From Escallonia rubra (taxonomy: Eukaryota; Streptophyta; Magnoliopsida; Escalloniales; Escalloniaceae): a stretch of 64,000 nucleotides of DNA. The stretch lies in the NCBI GenBank assembly GCA_033065855.1, contig JAVXUO010000473.1, positions 248,001 through 312,000 of the forward strand, in the 5' to 3' direction. Every line of letters starts with the position of its first letter. Position 1 is the first letter of the stretch. The notes below the pieces were generated by a model that saw only the letters and a program-made list of their open reading frames with translations, did no database searches and was not told where the DNA came from. Below are positions 24,496-35,821 of this stretch, piece by piece. The position numbers and the translations under genes were made by a program.

Positions 24496-26475
24496 TTACC
24501 TTGATAAATCAGAATAATGATCAGTATTTGAATATACACCAATCTCATTAAAAGAGGAAAAATTATACGAACCTCCCGAATTAGAAGTACCTTCACCTGG
24601 TAGTTGTCTTGCTACTAGATGTTCAAAGCCTTGAAGGTATGGCGCATAATACCTCTCAGCAGTGGATGATGATGTAGCTCGCCCGCGCACGTCAGCAGAA
24701 TTACGATAGAGGTTGAACAAGTCCTCAAACCTCTTGCTCACTTTTGCTGTGAGCAAGGTTGTGTCCTCTGCTGTGTAGTGCATTAATTTCGATATCTCTT
24801 GTATCGAGGCGTTCACGCCATGCAACTTTAACCTAGGATCTAAACAAGTAGCCACAGTAAAAATAGCAGGCAGTTTACTCCAATATTTATTAAATTTTTG
24901 ATCCATCACTTGTACTATTTCCCTAAAGGGTCCTATATATCTCCATTTTGTTAACATTGTAGCCATCTTCAGAATTTCTATTACAGCGAGAGGAGAGGTG
25001 GGATAGTACGTACTAGACAATAAATTGGTAGACGTGTAGAATACCTCCAAAAATTCAGCTAGGTATGTGGCCATCTGCCATTCCTCTTGAGTTGGCAAGC
25101 CGGCTGGGAACTGGGTTAGTAGAAAATGCGTGTAGACTTCTCGGTATGCCAGAATGTGTAAAAGCATGTGGTATGTAGAGTTCCACCTGTGGACCACATC
25201 TGTAACTGCTCTCCTGCGAGGCATATTATATTGAACACACAACGTTTTAAATTGTTGTGTTCTCAAACTCGAGCCATTAACATACGCTGTCATACCCCTC
25301 AGTTTGAGCAGAATATCTCCTGCAGCAGCTAAACCATCTTGAACAATTAAATTAATAATGTGACAAACACAACGAACATGAAATACTTCACCATGAAGTA
25401 CAGGTTGAAGCGTCTCCTTTAAAGCTGCAACAGCAGCTTTATTATTAGAAGCATTATCAAAACTAACACTCATAATCTTATCCTTAATTTTAAATGTGTT
25501 GCATGCTTTTAATATAAGAGTAGCAATGTTCATTCCATCGTGCGGATAAGGGAAGTGCTCGAAAGCGATGATTCTCTTGTGCATAACCCAATCTGCATCA
25601 ATCCAATGAGCGGTCAGACAAGAATAACTAACAAAAGTATAAGGAGATTGCCAAATATCAGAAGTAAGACTAACTTTACCGTCAAATTTATCGAAATAAT
25701 CGATAAGGCGTGCTTTAGCAGCCTTGTACTGTCGGAGTGCATCGGATATAGTTGTGTTTCTAGTAACCTTTTTGTACAAAGGTTTGACGTATGTGTTCAT
25801 ATATCTAGAGTACTTAGGATTATCGGCAAAAGAAAAAGGTTGTTCATCATGAATAACAAATTCAGCGAGACCGTCTCTTTGCTCTCGCTGATTATAAACA
25901 AATAACTTACCGTCAAAAGATAACTGCGTTTGGGTAGGTTCGACGTGGCCTTGTCGAGGTGCACACTGAGGGTAATGCCTGTTAAGATGTCCATTACCAC
26001 TACCAGTCGAAAATAATTTAAGACAGTACTTACATCGAGCTTTTCGGGTGTCGTCTACCGTAACTACGTCGAAATGATTCCAACACTCGGCTTTCTTCTT
26101 TTTCCCCTTCTGGACTTCTGGCACGTTATCGGAGGCATTGCTCGGCCCTTCTTCATCATGACCAGGCATAGGGTTGAGATTATGCCACTGAGTAGTAGCT
26201 TCGCCAACCGAGCTGCGTCCTTGACTATAATGCGGGGGGTCTTCATCAGGCGTGTATTCAAAATCTGGAATGTTTTGATTGAACTCCCAATTGGCTTGAG
26301 TATCTATCATAGAGCCTGTACTCATTCGTCCACGAACGAATGGTTGTGTTGGTGCTTGGATTGGTGTTTGTGATGGCCGTCGCGCTGGCGCTTCTGCTGG
26401 TGGTGGTGCTTGCGATGATGATGATTTCTTTCGTGATGACGTTACACGCCTCATTTTCTTCAATATTCCAGCCAT
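24496..26475 (-). CDS. hAT transposase, 659 codons, ends before the dimerisation tail
   Basis: The protein begins MAGILKKMRRV with a basic, Pro/Gln-rich N-terminus. A BED-type zinc finger spans about 131-171: W132, CKYC (148-151), H163 and H167. The RNase H-like catalytic core includes SLTSDIW (D273), SVSFDNASNN (D340) and HVRCVCHIINLIVQDGL (366-382), with a conserved RWNSTYHML downstream. The ORF stops after SDLSR at an in-frame TAA (24498-24496). The expected hATC dimerisation domain follows in the same frame (24495-24199) with no further stop. So the gene is intact except for one nonsense codon, or produces a truncated protein. The start is chosen because copy 1 shares it and the ORF is open from there. 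Transposases of this type cut and paste elements in the nucleus. Without hATC, self-activity is doubtful. Confidence 0.9.
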   Translation of the reverse strand: MAGILKKMRRVTSSRKKSSSSQAPPPAEAPARRPSQTPIQAPTQPFVRGRMSTGSMIDTQANWEFNQNIPDFEYTPDEDPPHYSQGRSSVGEATTQWHNLNPMPGHDEEGPSNASDNVPEVQKGKKKKAECWNHFDVVTVDDTRKARCKYCLKLFSTGSGNGHLNRHYPQCAPRQGHVEPTQTQLSFDGKLFVYNQREQRDGLAEFVIHDEQPFSFADNPKYSRYMNTYVKPLYKKVTRNTTISDALRQYKAAKARLIDYFDKFDGKVSLTSDIWQSPYTFVSYSCLTAHWIDADWVMHKRIIAFEHFPYPHDGMNIATLILKACNTFKIKDKIMSVSFDNASNNKAAVAALKETLQPVLHGEVFHVRCVCHIINLIVQDGLAAAGDILLKLRGMTAYVNGSSLRTQQFKTLCVQYNMPRRRAVTDVVHRWNSTYHMLLHILAYREVYTHFLLTQFPAGLPTQEEWQMATYLAEFLEVFYTSTNLLSSTYYPTSPLAVIEILKMATMLTKWRYIGPFREIVQVMDQKFNKYWSKLPAIFTVATCLDPRLKLHGVNASIQEISKLMHYTAEDTTLLTAKVSKRFEDLFNLYRNSADVRGRATSSSTAERYYAPYLQGFEHLVARQLPGEGTSNSGGSYNFSSFNEIGVYSNTDHYSDLSR

Positions 26476-26540
26476 ATTTCACGCTAAAATTTGTAAAAGT
26501 AACTAAATACACAAGTATAAGAGTAGTAATAAGAAATAAC

Positions 26541-26756
26541 AATTAAAAGAATGAACGAGTAACAAATATTAGAGAGTTAGTAATTAAAAAGAATTTAGCA
26601 AGACTAGTAATTAATAAACAAGAGTACTAATTAGTAAATACTAGTAGTAATTAAAAGAATGAACGAGTAACAAATATTAGAGAGTTAGTAATTAAAAAGA
26701 ATTTAGCAAGACTAGTAATTAATAAACAAGAGTACTAATTAGTAAATACTAGTAGT
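26541..26756. repeat. 108-bp tandem duplication in the hAT leader
   Basis: 26541-26648 (AATTAAAAGAATGAACGAG...) is repeated at 26649-26756 with hardly any change. Copy 1 has one unit only (about 411-518), so the duplication arose after the two copies separated. It lies between the transposase start and the subterminal array. Confidence 0.9.
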
Positions 26757-27304
26757 AATTAGCAAGAGTAGTAATTGGAGAGGAAAATAGTAGCAAAGCT
26801 TGTTGTGAGAATAAGAAGAGAGTAAGAAGATTGGTGTGAAAAATTAGAGAGAAATGGTGTGAATTTATAGATTTTAGAAACTTCACAAAAGACCAAAAGA
26901 CCCCTACAAACTATCCGTTTATAGTTGTTGGGGAGGGTAAGAGTGTAAAGGAGTTGAAAAATATAGGTTAGACTAAAATACCCCCCAAACTAGCCGTTAT
27001 ATAGCTGTTGGGGGGGTAAAAGTGGAAGTTTGGAAAAGGGGGAGAAGAAAGGGGGGGAAAAGCAAAAGATTCAAAAAATGTGGGGCCAAAACCCGGGCCG
27101 CAGACGGGGCCAGGCCCGGGCCAAAACCGGGCCGAAACCGGGCCGGGCCAAAACCGGGCCCGGGCCGTTTTTCCAGATTCTTCAGGCCTGGTCCAGGCCC
27201 CAGGCCCTATGTGTGCAGGCCTCTACTGTTCATCCACGGGGCCGGGCCAGAACCGGGCCGGGTCGGGCCAGCCCGCGGGCCGCCCGGCCCGTTTGACACC
27301 TCTA

Positions 27305-27312
27305 GTTTAACC
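27305..27312. repeat. Target-site duplicate (right) of hAT copy 2
   Basis: GTTTAACC is identical to 23465-23472. The perfect match shows a fairly recent insertion. Confidence 0.95.
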
Positions 27313-29584
27313 CAATGTCACGAGTACTTCTAAAGATGTCCAATGCTCTAGCTCTCAATCCTCGTTTTCGCTTTACGTTCTTACCGCTGGCTTCCACTTC
27401 AACATTTTTTTCAACCTAATTGTCAAACATTAAGGCTGTAGCCTTTAGTAAATTGTTTTTTATTTTATATAATACGACTCACAGTGGCACACGCGATGCG
27501 TGTGCAAAAATAAAGTTGATAACGTCATTCTCTTTTAAAAAAATCAAGAATCACGTATAAGTGTTTACTGTCACATTCAATAATACGAATCTTAAACTTT
27601 AGTAAAATAGTTAGTCATGCGTGTGGCAAAATAAGTTAGCAAAATATTTTCATCTTATCAAACTTAGATTTGATTTTTAACTACTGTTTTTTTAATGAAT
27701 TTAAAATTGTTAAAACCAAACATGTATAAAGATAAAGTTAGCAATATGTTATTTTTTAATATCAAGTTTGAACTTTTATAATTTACTTTAACTATACTTT
27801 TTTTTTATGAAGTTTAAATTATGAAAAATAAATATGTCTTTATAAGTAGATATTTATCATTTTAAGATTATAACTTATGTCATATTTTAAAAAATTTCTT
27901 AGAATATCACTTCTCACCATTCTAGATATAAATTTATGTAACACAAAAAATGTGATACACCGTCGAATCATATTTTCCCTTTATACACAGAGTATAGATC
28001 TATCATGCTTGCTAAAAAATTATGTAAATTTCACTTTAATGCAATATACACCATCTCTCACCAATTCCGTAGGAAACATACTACCATCCTTCCTTGGAAT
28101 CGTCCCATCGACACGGACAGCCGTTCTGACTGAGGGTCACATCGCGGGGTAATACCGGCTGTTTCCGGCAATTACAGCGACGAGGAGAAGGAGCATGTGG
28201 GCGCCGCGTGCTTTCGTCGTGCATTTGCTTGAAATCAAAAAAAAAAATAAAAAAAGTACCAAAAAAAAAAATTTGCTTGAAATCAACAACGTCGCATTTG
28301 TCAGCTTGACGCGGTTGGTGGTCCATCAATTCGATTTGCCCAAGTCAGTGAAAAAGACGAATCTCTCAGACGGAGGCACTCCGATTGGCGAAGATCAATT
28401 TTTGACCACAAAATATGCGGATTGCAATCAATAGCACAGAAGATTTCTATGTTTCGTTCGGAAGATCTTTTAGTGCACAGTTGGGCTTTGGCAAGGACAA
28501 AGGCGAGACTGGTAGCTGTGTATTGGCCAATGGCCATGAATTGAATCGGCTGTCACTCTAATTCAGCGGTCGGTGACCCCGTTATTCAAGAAGACTATTG
28601 GATGGGACAAAGTCAACAGTCCTTTTGGCAAATTGCACGTTCTCATTATTATTTTACACCGATATAAGGGCTTTAATATTGTGCAAATATTTCCTATCAC
28701 GAATGGCCTGCTTTTATGGCCCGAAAAGGTGAGAAAAATCTCCCATGTAACGATAAATAATGCTCTTCAAACTCGTAACATTTTATAAGTTACGCAAAAA
28801 CGGGCATCGTCAAGAATTGCCGTTACAAATACTACTCTCTTTTAGCAACAAACTATTGACGTTGATAGATGGGAGAGACAGACTCCAAAAAATTTGAATG
28901 GGAAAGCAAAATGCATTGAAATGGTCCCCTAGTCAATAGATGCCTTTTATGTGCTCTGCTCTTGACGTCCCCATCTACCTAATAATAAACAGCAGATCCC
29001 GACTACGATTTTTTAATACACAACACCACCACCAAACTATTTCTTGCCGGAATTCTTCTCATGCTTAAAAATCAAGATTAAGCTTTTGCTTGTACGAATG
29101 AACAAATTTGTCAAACCAGAGATTAGCATCAAATAAGAACCAGGTACCCACCCACGCCCCATAGCAATTAGTATGATAACATCATAAGGGAATAAAGCTT
29201 TCATAGCATACACGCTTTTTCATGTCTTTTTTGGTAGGTGCAAGGTTAAGGCGTAAAATGATAATATGGTTTTCGCAATGAATAAGGTGCACGCAATTAT
29301 GTTAGTTTGTGAAAATTTGATACCGAAAAGGTCAGTTAAGATCGTCGTTGCCAACTAACGGAGAGAATAGGACCTTAAGCACCTCATATTACCTCCAAAA
29401 AAAGGTACCGACGAGAAACTTTTAACTTTTTAGTGACGGAAAATAGAATGAAATGCACATAAGAAAAAAAAAAAAACAAAGATTGAAGACATAAAATAAG
29501 ATTTCATGAGAGAATCTGTCATGTGCCCGGTACATCTCAAGCCAAAAACATGTGATCATATATTGTGTCTAAACATTTCATCAT
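27313..29584. other. AT-rich intergenic region
   Basis: No gene can be supported. 27487-27505 is a short hairpin (8-bp arms GCACACGC/GCGTGTGC around GAT), in a style found in plant dispersed repeats. 28090-28560 is less AT-rich, but its ORFs (up to 91 codons) carry no recognisable domain. Confidence 0.5.
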
Positions 29585-29845
29585 TCAGACAACAGAACAA
29601 AGAATCAGATCAGTAGCGTCCAAGCCCACGACCCCCTTCGAACCGAAATGACCGGCACGGCCAGCGACCTCGCCGCCGGCGGCGTTGACGCCGGAGACGC
29701 CGCCTCCATGTGGGCCATGGTGGTCGTCGTGGTGGTGGCTTTCTCCGGGCGGGTGGTAGTACAACCGGGCCGTGTGTGGGCAGTGGGAATGAAATCTGGC
29801 CGCTATCCTCACCCCTGCATCCAACAACTCCATGTATTTGGCCAT
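29585..29845 (-). CDS. Small conserved plant protein ([21 protein letters not shown] type)
   Basis: Single exon, 86 residues. The N-terminus [20 protein letters not shown] is followed by [13 protein letters not shown], a His/Gly-rich middle (about 36-62: [15 protein letters not shown]...) and a hydrophobic end [12 protein letters not shown] recall plant hypothetical proteins of this length with the same N-terminus and a similar C-terminus, and know no function. The minus-strand TATATAAC at 30053-30046 and a CT/GA-rich leader (29846-29950) give it a normal plant promoter layout. The His-rich stretch could bind metal, but that is speculation. No signal peptide or membrane segment is evident. 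Confidence 0.75.
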   Translation of the reverse strand: MAKYMELLDAGVRIAARFHSHCPHTARLYYHPPGESHHHDDHHGPHGGGVSGVNAAGGEVAGRAGHFGSKGVVGLDATDLILCSVV

Positions 29846-30045
29846 CTCTCTCTCTCTCTCTGTGTGTCTTGATTTGCCTGTCTCCTTCTCCCTCTTAAAG
29901 ATTTTCTCGGAGGAGATATAGAGCCAGAGAGGAGGAGAAGGGGGAAAAATTGGGAGAGAAATGTTAGAAGACTGACCAAATTCCAGATCCCATGAAATGG
30001 GAGAGACGTATTGCTTGAGAGGAATGGAGAGGCGTTATATGTGCG

Positions 30046-30053
30046 TTATATAA
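30046..30053 (-). promoter_or_regulatory. TATA box of the small conserved gene
   Basis: The minus strand reads CTATTATATAACGC about 200 bases upstream of the ATG at 29845. A (GA)n-rich leader lies between them. Confidence 0.5.
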
Positions 30054-30056
30054 TAG

Positions 30057-33009
30057 CTGGCTTGTGCTCTTTCCATGGCCTCTCTCTTTATGTTTTCTTT
30101 AATTGCGTGATTCTCCCCCACTTATTTTCTTATGGTCCCCGTACTTTAGTGTATTTGCACTCACCCCACGGCTTTTCTTGCATTGAACTTCAAAGTCCAA
30201 TCCTCGCCCTTTCGGTAAACTCTGGTGCGCAAAATGTACGTCTTATTTTTTGTTATGCATGAGTGTGAGTGTCGATACCAAACTATGCTAAGGGTTTAAA
30301 AGTCAACGAGTTAACGTCTAAATAGCTTGACCTAATAACATAAGTAAAGAATTGTCGATTGCTCGGTATAAGCTTTATGATTGATGAGTTTGGGCTCACC
30401 ACCCAAAAGCTAGGTAAGCCAAACTCGATCATATTTGGCAATCCTATATATGATGCCTGCAACTCTTTTTATGAGAGTTGTGTATTGACAATTTTACGAC
30501 GTCTTTTGTTCAAAGTTGACGCTTTACAATTGAGTTCTATTCTCTTCCGTTTCAAGGTTAACATAATTTGTGAGCGTTACGCTTATCAAATTATTATGAC
30601 TTTGTGGTTGCCTATCAGACAATCTACCTCAAGTTTTCCTTCAGTCACATGGATGACAACTTTTTAGATTGAAGATTTTATAATGTTCAGGGAAAGAGAT
30701 AAACCCAACACTTGACTGAACGAACTTCATAGCAAAATCAACAAGGATCTTGGCCGACGAATTTTCATGTGGTAGCACTTTTGATTCTAAGACGCAAAAC
30801 TTGTGCTTCGGGCAATTAGTTTTATAGGGTTCAAAACAAGAATCTAGGAATACCGGGGCAAAAAAAGAAATATCAGGAAATGTTTGTGAAAACCATAAAG
30901 TCTTGTACAGTACTTGTAACGCATGCCCTTCTAGTTACATTGGACTCGCGTGAAATATTCCCCGCGTTTTAGGTGACGGGTTAAGCCGGTACTTGGACTT
31001 TTTTTTTTCTTTTGTCAATTTGACAAGTTAAGTCTCTTTATTACCAAGACCGTGTCCAAATCCTTTCCCACTTTAAGTTTGGTTTCCCGTTTAAATCATT
31101 ACATCATATTCATGTGAACGCAATCCTGATCATAATAGTATGATAGTCTTAACGAGTATATATGGTTTATCGTTCCAAAAGTCATTGAACGGGTAGTTAT
31201 AACGTTTCAATGTTCCGTTTTTTTAATATGGAACATACTAAAAAAATTTACAAAATTTGTCACGTTATATTTTGTCGTATTTCAGTACATATCTAAACTG
31301 ACTCATCAGGATTTCAGCAAAATACCCGAAAAGGGTTGAGTGGTGAAAATTTGCTTTTTTATTTATTTATAAAATTGAGTAGGATAAATAGACTAACTGA
31401 ACTGGGTGAACACGTAACATTTGTTAGAGCTAAACAACACGGTATCTACTCTGGCATATGTCTTCATTTGAAGGCTTCAACGGGGGTAAGTTGACATTTT
31501 CTTTTTCTATTTGTGAATAAGGTATGTTGTAATGTCGGAGGTGGTACATATTATCTTGAGATATCTAATAACTTAATAGCCTCCTTCCAGATGAATATTC
31601 TAAATTATACCTTACCAGCTAGTCGATAAAATATCAAATTATGTTAAGATGCCATGAAGTTTTACGACAATAATGGAACATAACTAGTGAATCTTTACCA
31701 ATTATTATGATTATTATACTCTCTAATAACAAGGTGGCATTTCTTAATTTATACTCTTTGAAACATATAGGATACTTAAAATGAAAATTTTCGTTCCAAC
31801 CTTTAGGCTCCATTTGAATAAGAAGTATTAGAGATGGAAATTGAAAATGACCAGGCCTGTTCGTGTAACATTTTTATTTTGTTTTTTCATTTTCATCATT
31901 TTCCTATCGAGTTAGAAAATATGGTTGTGTACTTTTATCACTTTGATAAAAAAAAAAAATTAACTATTTTTCTTTGACAATGGATACAAGGCGGTCAAGA
32001 AAAGGTATCCACTTAGAAAATATAGGTGTTTTCACATTTTCGTAATGTTTAGGCTAGATTTTTCAATATAAAAATAATAAATAATAAATGTACAGAATAA
32101 AAGGAATTTTTTTTTTTCATCATGGAAGAAACTGAAAAATGAAAATGATAAACGAACGGGGCTTTGTTCGCCTGCATTTGGTTAGCTTGGATAACAGTGA
32201 AGAAAATTATAATAATCTGTAACAAATACACTCACAATCATAGAGAGCATTTATTTCCTTACTTTTTCTTTGCAAGGAAAATAATGTGTCACTTTAGGAA
32301 AATTTTAACAGATGCAAGATATGTCCTTTTTCTTTTAATTATTGTTTGTTACTAACCGAGCTCTTGTAAAGTTCAAGAATTTCATTTCCTTCCATCTTCA
32401 TCGGTTTTCTAATACAAATCGAGCCTTGAAGATAAAATATTATAAATAAGAACGTGGGTTATGTACTTATATATTTCTCTATCTCTGCGCCATTTGGAGA
32501 TGATTATAACCAAAGTAGTTGACAATTAGGAAAATCGATAGTCGTACTCTATTCCTTACGACCGACACTCAAATTCTATCGCCAAAGATAATAAAAATAA
32601 AATTTAACAAAACATTTTAAAAAGTGTACTAAAAGTCTTATGTTCAAAAGCGGAGTTCGGTGAGCTGTTTCAAACAAATTGATTTAAATAATGAACACCG
32701 GTACAAATATCGCCATAAATTAAAAGAGAGAGGTCCCCTCACCCCCAAGCAAAGGAAAGAATAGAAAGAGCAGTGGGATGATGCCCCTTGCCACTAACTC
32801 AAACTTTGGTGGAAAAGTTTTATGCGGGGGCCAGCAACCGTTTACCAACAATTTGAGGTTACCCTTGACCTCTATGAATTCTTTGCTACAAAATTAGTCG
32901 AACATATATATATATATATATGTGTGTGTGTCTCAACATCAAGTGTGTATTCGATGCCGAATAGTAATACTAAGACTAGAACTCTGTTTAGCCATCATCT
33001 GGGGACGGC
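30057..33009. other. Intergenic region, one MITE and microsatellite
   Basis: It contains the MITE-like element at 31856-32163 (separate entry) and a (TA)n(TG)n tract at about 32904-32930. ORFs such as 30359-30667 have no domain I recognise. Confidence 0.5.
31856..32163. mobile_element. MITE-like element, copy 1
   Basis: The left end ...TTCGTGTAACATTTTTATTTTGTTTTTTCATTTTC and the right end GAAAAATGAAAATGATAAACGAACGGG are imperfect inverted repeats. The element is about 300 bases, non-coding and AT-rich. It shares layout and the TTTTTTCATCATxG word with 41787-42084. Confidence 0.5.
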
Positions 33010-33200
33010 ACTTTCTCTCGTTTGGGCGTAAAAAAGTCAGAGCATCTTTCATTTTGACTCGTGTTCATTCACAAATTTAACATTTCTCACTGATTTATGT
33101 GTTATCTTATTTCTTGACCTTCTAACTAGTAGCACTTTGTAAGAAGGCACTTGAAATTTCTCTTCACGTCATTAATTGTATTACATATCTTTTTTTTTTC
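33010..33200 (-). pseudogene. LINE-type RNase H fragment (3' half)
   Basis: The minus strand reads KICNTINDVKRNFKCLLTKCY, and the bases over 33108-33193 match 34036-34124 (CTTGACCTTCTAACTAGTAGCACTT...). It is the C-terminal half of the same plant RNase H-like (RVT_3) domain seen at 33930-34390, broken by stops. Confidence 0.5.
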
Positions 33201-33660
33201 TTTCTTGAGAGAAGATTAGAAATATATGACAAGGATTGGAAGAGAATTGCACCATGTCTAGATAGGCAAGTATAGACTCACAGATGACATCTCCTTCTGA
33301 TAAGTATGAGCAACAAAATAAAAAGCCTACATCAAAAGCGACAAACTAAAATAGGAAAAACATACAACAACCTACAAAAGATATATGATATTTTTTTGTT
33401 TTTGCTTTTTATGGAGATGCACTAACCAGCTAAATATAACCATCAAAAAAATAAAATAAAAACCAACTAAAACAGGATAACTATTAGCTAAAATTGGATA
33501 AGATTAAGTAAAACAACCAATCAAAAGATACAAGCATTATGTAAACCACTAGCCCAAGCCCTAAACACGTGTCTCCGTCGCTGATGCCAGAAACACCACC
33601 TTCTCTGGCTATCACACTGCTCCTAAACCCTTATCTAGACTCACCAACCCTTCTCCAACC

Positions 33661-33780
33661 TAGGAGTGAACATTTAAACCGTTGAAACCGATTCAACCGT
33701 AAAAATCGAACCAACCAATCCGTCTATTTTCAAACCGATCTAAAAATCAATCGGTTTGATTTTTTTCCAAACCGTACATT
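33661..33780. mobile_element. Possible hAT-type terminal fragment
   Basis: CTAGGAGTGAACATTTAAACCG followed by repeated AAACCGATT/CAACCG words and the inverse AATCGGTTT resembles the terminus and subterminal repeats of plant hAT elements. The opposite end was not found. Confidence 0.35.
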
Positions 33781-33929
33781 TGGGGACAGCAAGGTAATGT
33801 CCATTAAAGTAGGAGGTAGTACCATGAAACATATGTTTTTCTCCTAAAAGTTATATTACTATATTACTGTTTTTGTTCTTGTTCTTGTTCTTGAGAAGAA
33901 GCCATTTGTTCCTTAACATGGTGCGTTTA

Positions 33930-34390
33930 TATCTTTTAGGATGAACGACATAAAAAAATCCGGGAGGCTCTTCCATCCATGACTCAAACTCAATCACGAA
34001 ACTGGTGTTTCTAGCTCGCGAATTCATGTGCTTCTCAATTTCCTGACCTTCTAACTAGTAGCACTTCGTGAAAAGTAAGATGCATGAGAGTTCTCTTCAT
34101 GTAATTAGGGATATTACATATCTCATAATAGTCATCATTCAAGTTCTTCAGAGCTGTCACTGTGTTTGAAGAGTCACCTTTCAATTTGATTTTCTAGAAA
34201 CTGCAATAGCTTCGGCATTTTTCTGGTTTACATACGTTGCCAATTTGCTTGGACATACCGGCGTAAAAAAATTTCTTTTTCATTTCTGATCACAACTCCC
34301 ACACCCATTGAGTGAGCCGCTCTCTGTAAAGACCGCTGCATCCAAGTTCACCAGTAGATACTTGTTGGAGGAGGGACCCATGATGCCAAG
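33930..34390 (-). pseudogene. LINE-type RNase H-like domain (RVT_3), decayed
   Basis: Across frames on the minus strand one reads WVPPPTS, then VNLDAAVFTESGSLNGVGVV IRNEK, AEAIAV, KGDSSNTVTALKNLNDDYYEI, LVRRSGN-EAHEFA, and near the end W-EEPPGFF-YVVHP. This follows the order of the plant non-LTR-associated RNase H family (W-PPP...KLNVDAA, AEA-A, EGDS--V--AL, HVRRSGN--AHE-A). Frameshifts and stops make it non-functional. No reverse transcriptase was found next to it. Confidence 0.65.
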
Positions 34391-35821
34391 AACGTGCTTA
34401 GAACTGGTGAAATCTTATTGCTAAAATCTTTGTTACATAGTTCCTTCAAAATGCATGAAATACCGTGTCGGGGCATTGGATACTCGGACATGTGTATGGT
34501 ATGGGCCCAACACTTCACTGCCATTAAAAGTATTATCTTAAATGTTTCTTTTGGTTAATTATTGCTACAAAGTTTCAGTTTTACATAAAAATGTCATTTC
34601 AGTGTAACTAATCAAAAAACAGTAAAAAGACGTTTCTGTGTCCTGGGTTCAAAAAATTGAACGAATCCGACACGTATTCCAATTCCCTGCAACATAAGGC
34701 TAAAACTATATGGCGCAACGTAAAGAAGAATGCAATTGAATCATTTGAATTATCGTACAGTGTCGAAAAATTATCGCTACAATAGCGTCATTTGTGGGGG
34801 GATATGCTCACCCTTTGGTATAATTCAATAGTATCCCTAGATTCATCGTACATAACAAGAATAAATTATTATTATTATAGTAACAACTGTCATCACCTTT
34901 CAAAAACAAATAAAACCTTTAGTTTATAACAACCGTACAAAAGAACAACTAATTGTATGGACATCGTGTTGGCAAGTCGTGGACATCGTTGTTGTGTGGT
35001 TCATGCATTATTTAATTTTCCATCAAATCCTGTGACTTTTTCATTTGTTACATATATATGATATGATGATCATCTACCCACATGTAATCAGCGTGCGTGA
35101 TAAGATGCAATATTTCTTATTCGTAATTTTCTCAGTGTGATTCGTAAATATGCCTCTGAGCTTGTCCAAGGGGCTCCCGAACCAATATAGCAGCATTTAA
35201 TGTTGTTCAACGAGCATAATCTAGGTGGTATATGCAAATAATACGCACTTGTAAAAGTTTTGGCCGCAACGTGAACGGTAGGAATAGCCTGCAAATCCCT
35301 TATTGCAACGATGGCTACCATAAATACTCTTAGCAGCTTTTAACTAGTCCAGCTAGAAAGTGCCACTAAAAACCGTCGCTAATAATATCTACAGAAATAA
35401 CACTGACTATATTTAGCGACCATTAAGAAATACTATATAGAGGGTCATCGGCCATTCTTACTACTTGAGTTGCAGCGAAAAATCTGCTTAGAGTCTTGAA
35501 ATGGTACTTGGAAGTGGAAATATATTTTAAACTCGAACCGGGGTTCAGGAAAACAGAACTAAAAGCTCTTAATATTTTGGGAGTACGTGGTAGTTTATTT
35601 GCTTTCAAGATGTTCCAAGAGCTGCTAACAAAATGATCACCCAAAAAGACTGTACACACTTATACACCCGCGTTACAAAATAGACTTAGATTGAGTTCAA
35701 AGGAGTAACCTCGTCCTCACTCAATACATCAACAAGAACCAGATCTGGAACACTGTCTGCTTCACTTTAGGCCCCAAAAACTCATACTATATTTATACAG
35801 TCATTCTTGCTCACATCGAGG
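34391..35821. other. Intergenic region downstream of the NPH3-like gene
   Basis: No gene is supported. 35363-35415 has a short CCACTAAAAACCGTCGCTAA ... TTTAGCGACC stretch resembling the CACTA subterminal repeats at 2345-2720, probably a small relic. Confidence 0.45.

Larger units (their letters stand above)
23473..27304 (-). mobile_element. Complete hAT (Tam3-like) transposon, copy 2
   Basis: The ends TAGAGATGTCAAAGGGCCGGGC (23473) and the inverse of ...GCCCGGCCCGTTTGACACCTCTA (27304) form terminal inverted repeats. They are flanked by a perfect 8-bp target duplication, GTTTAACC (23465-23472 and 27305-27312). Eight bases is the hAT hallmark, and the TIR start resembles the Tam3 end TAAAGATGTGAA. 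Length is 3832 bases. Both ends carry GGCCCGG-rich subterminal arrays. The transposase is on the minus strand. Confidence 0.95.

Noticed and set aside
25540-25905. 121-codon plus-strand ORF
   Set aside because: Exact shadow of the transposase coding region on the other strand.
29846-29950. Coding extension upstream of the small conserved protein
   Set aside because: The (GA)n/(CT)n-rich stretch fits a leader, and the conserved protein starts at the ATG at 29845.
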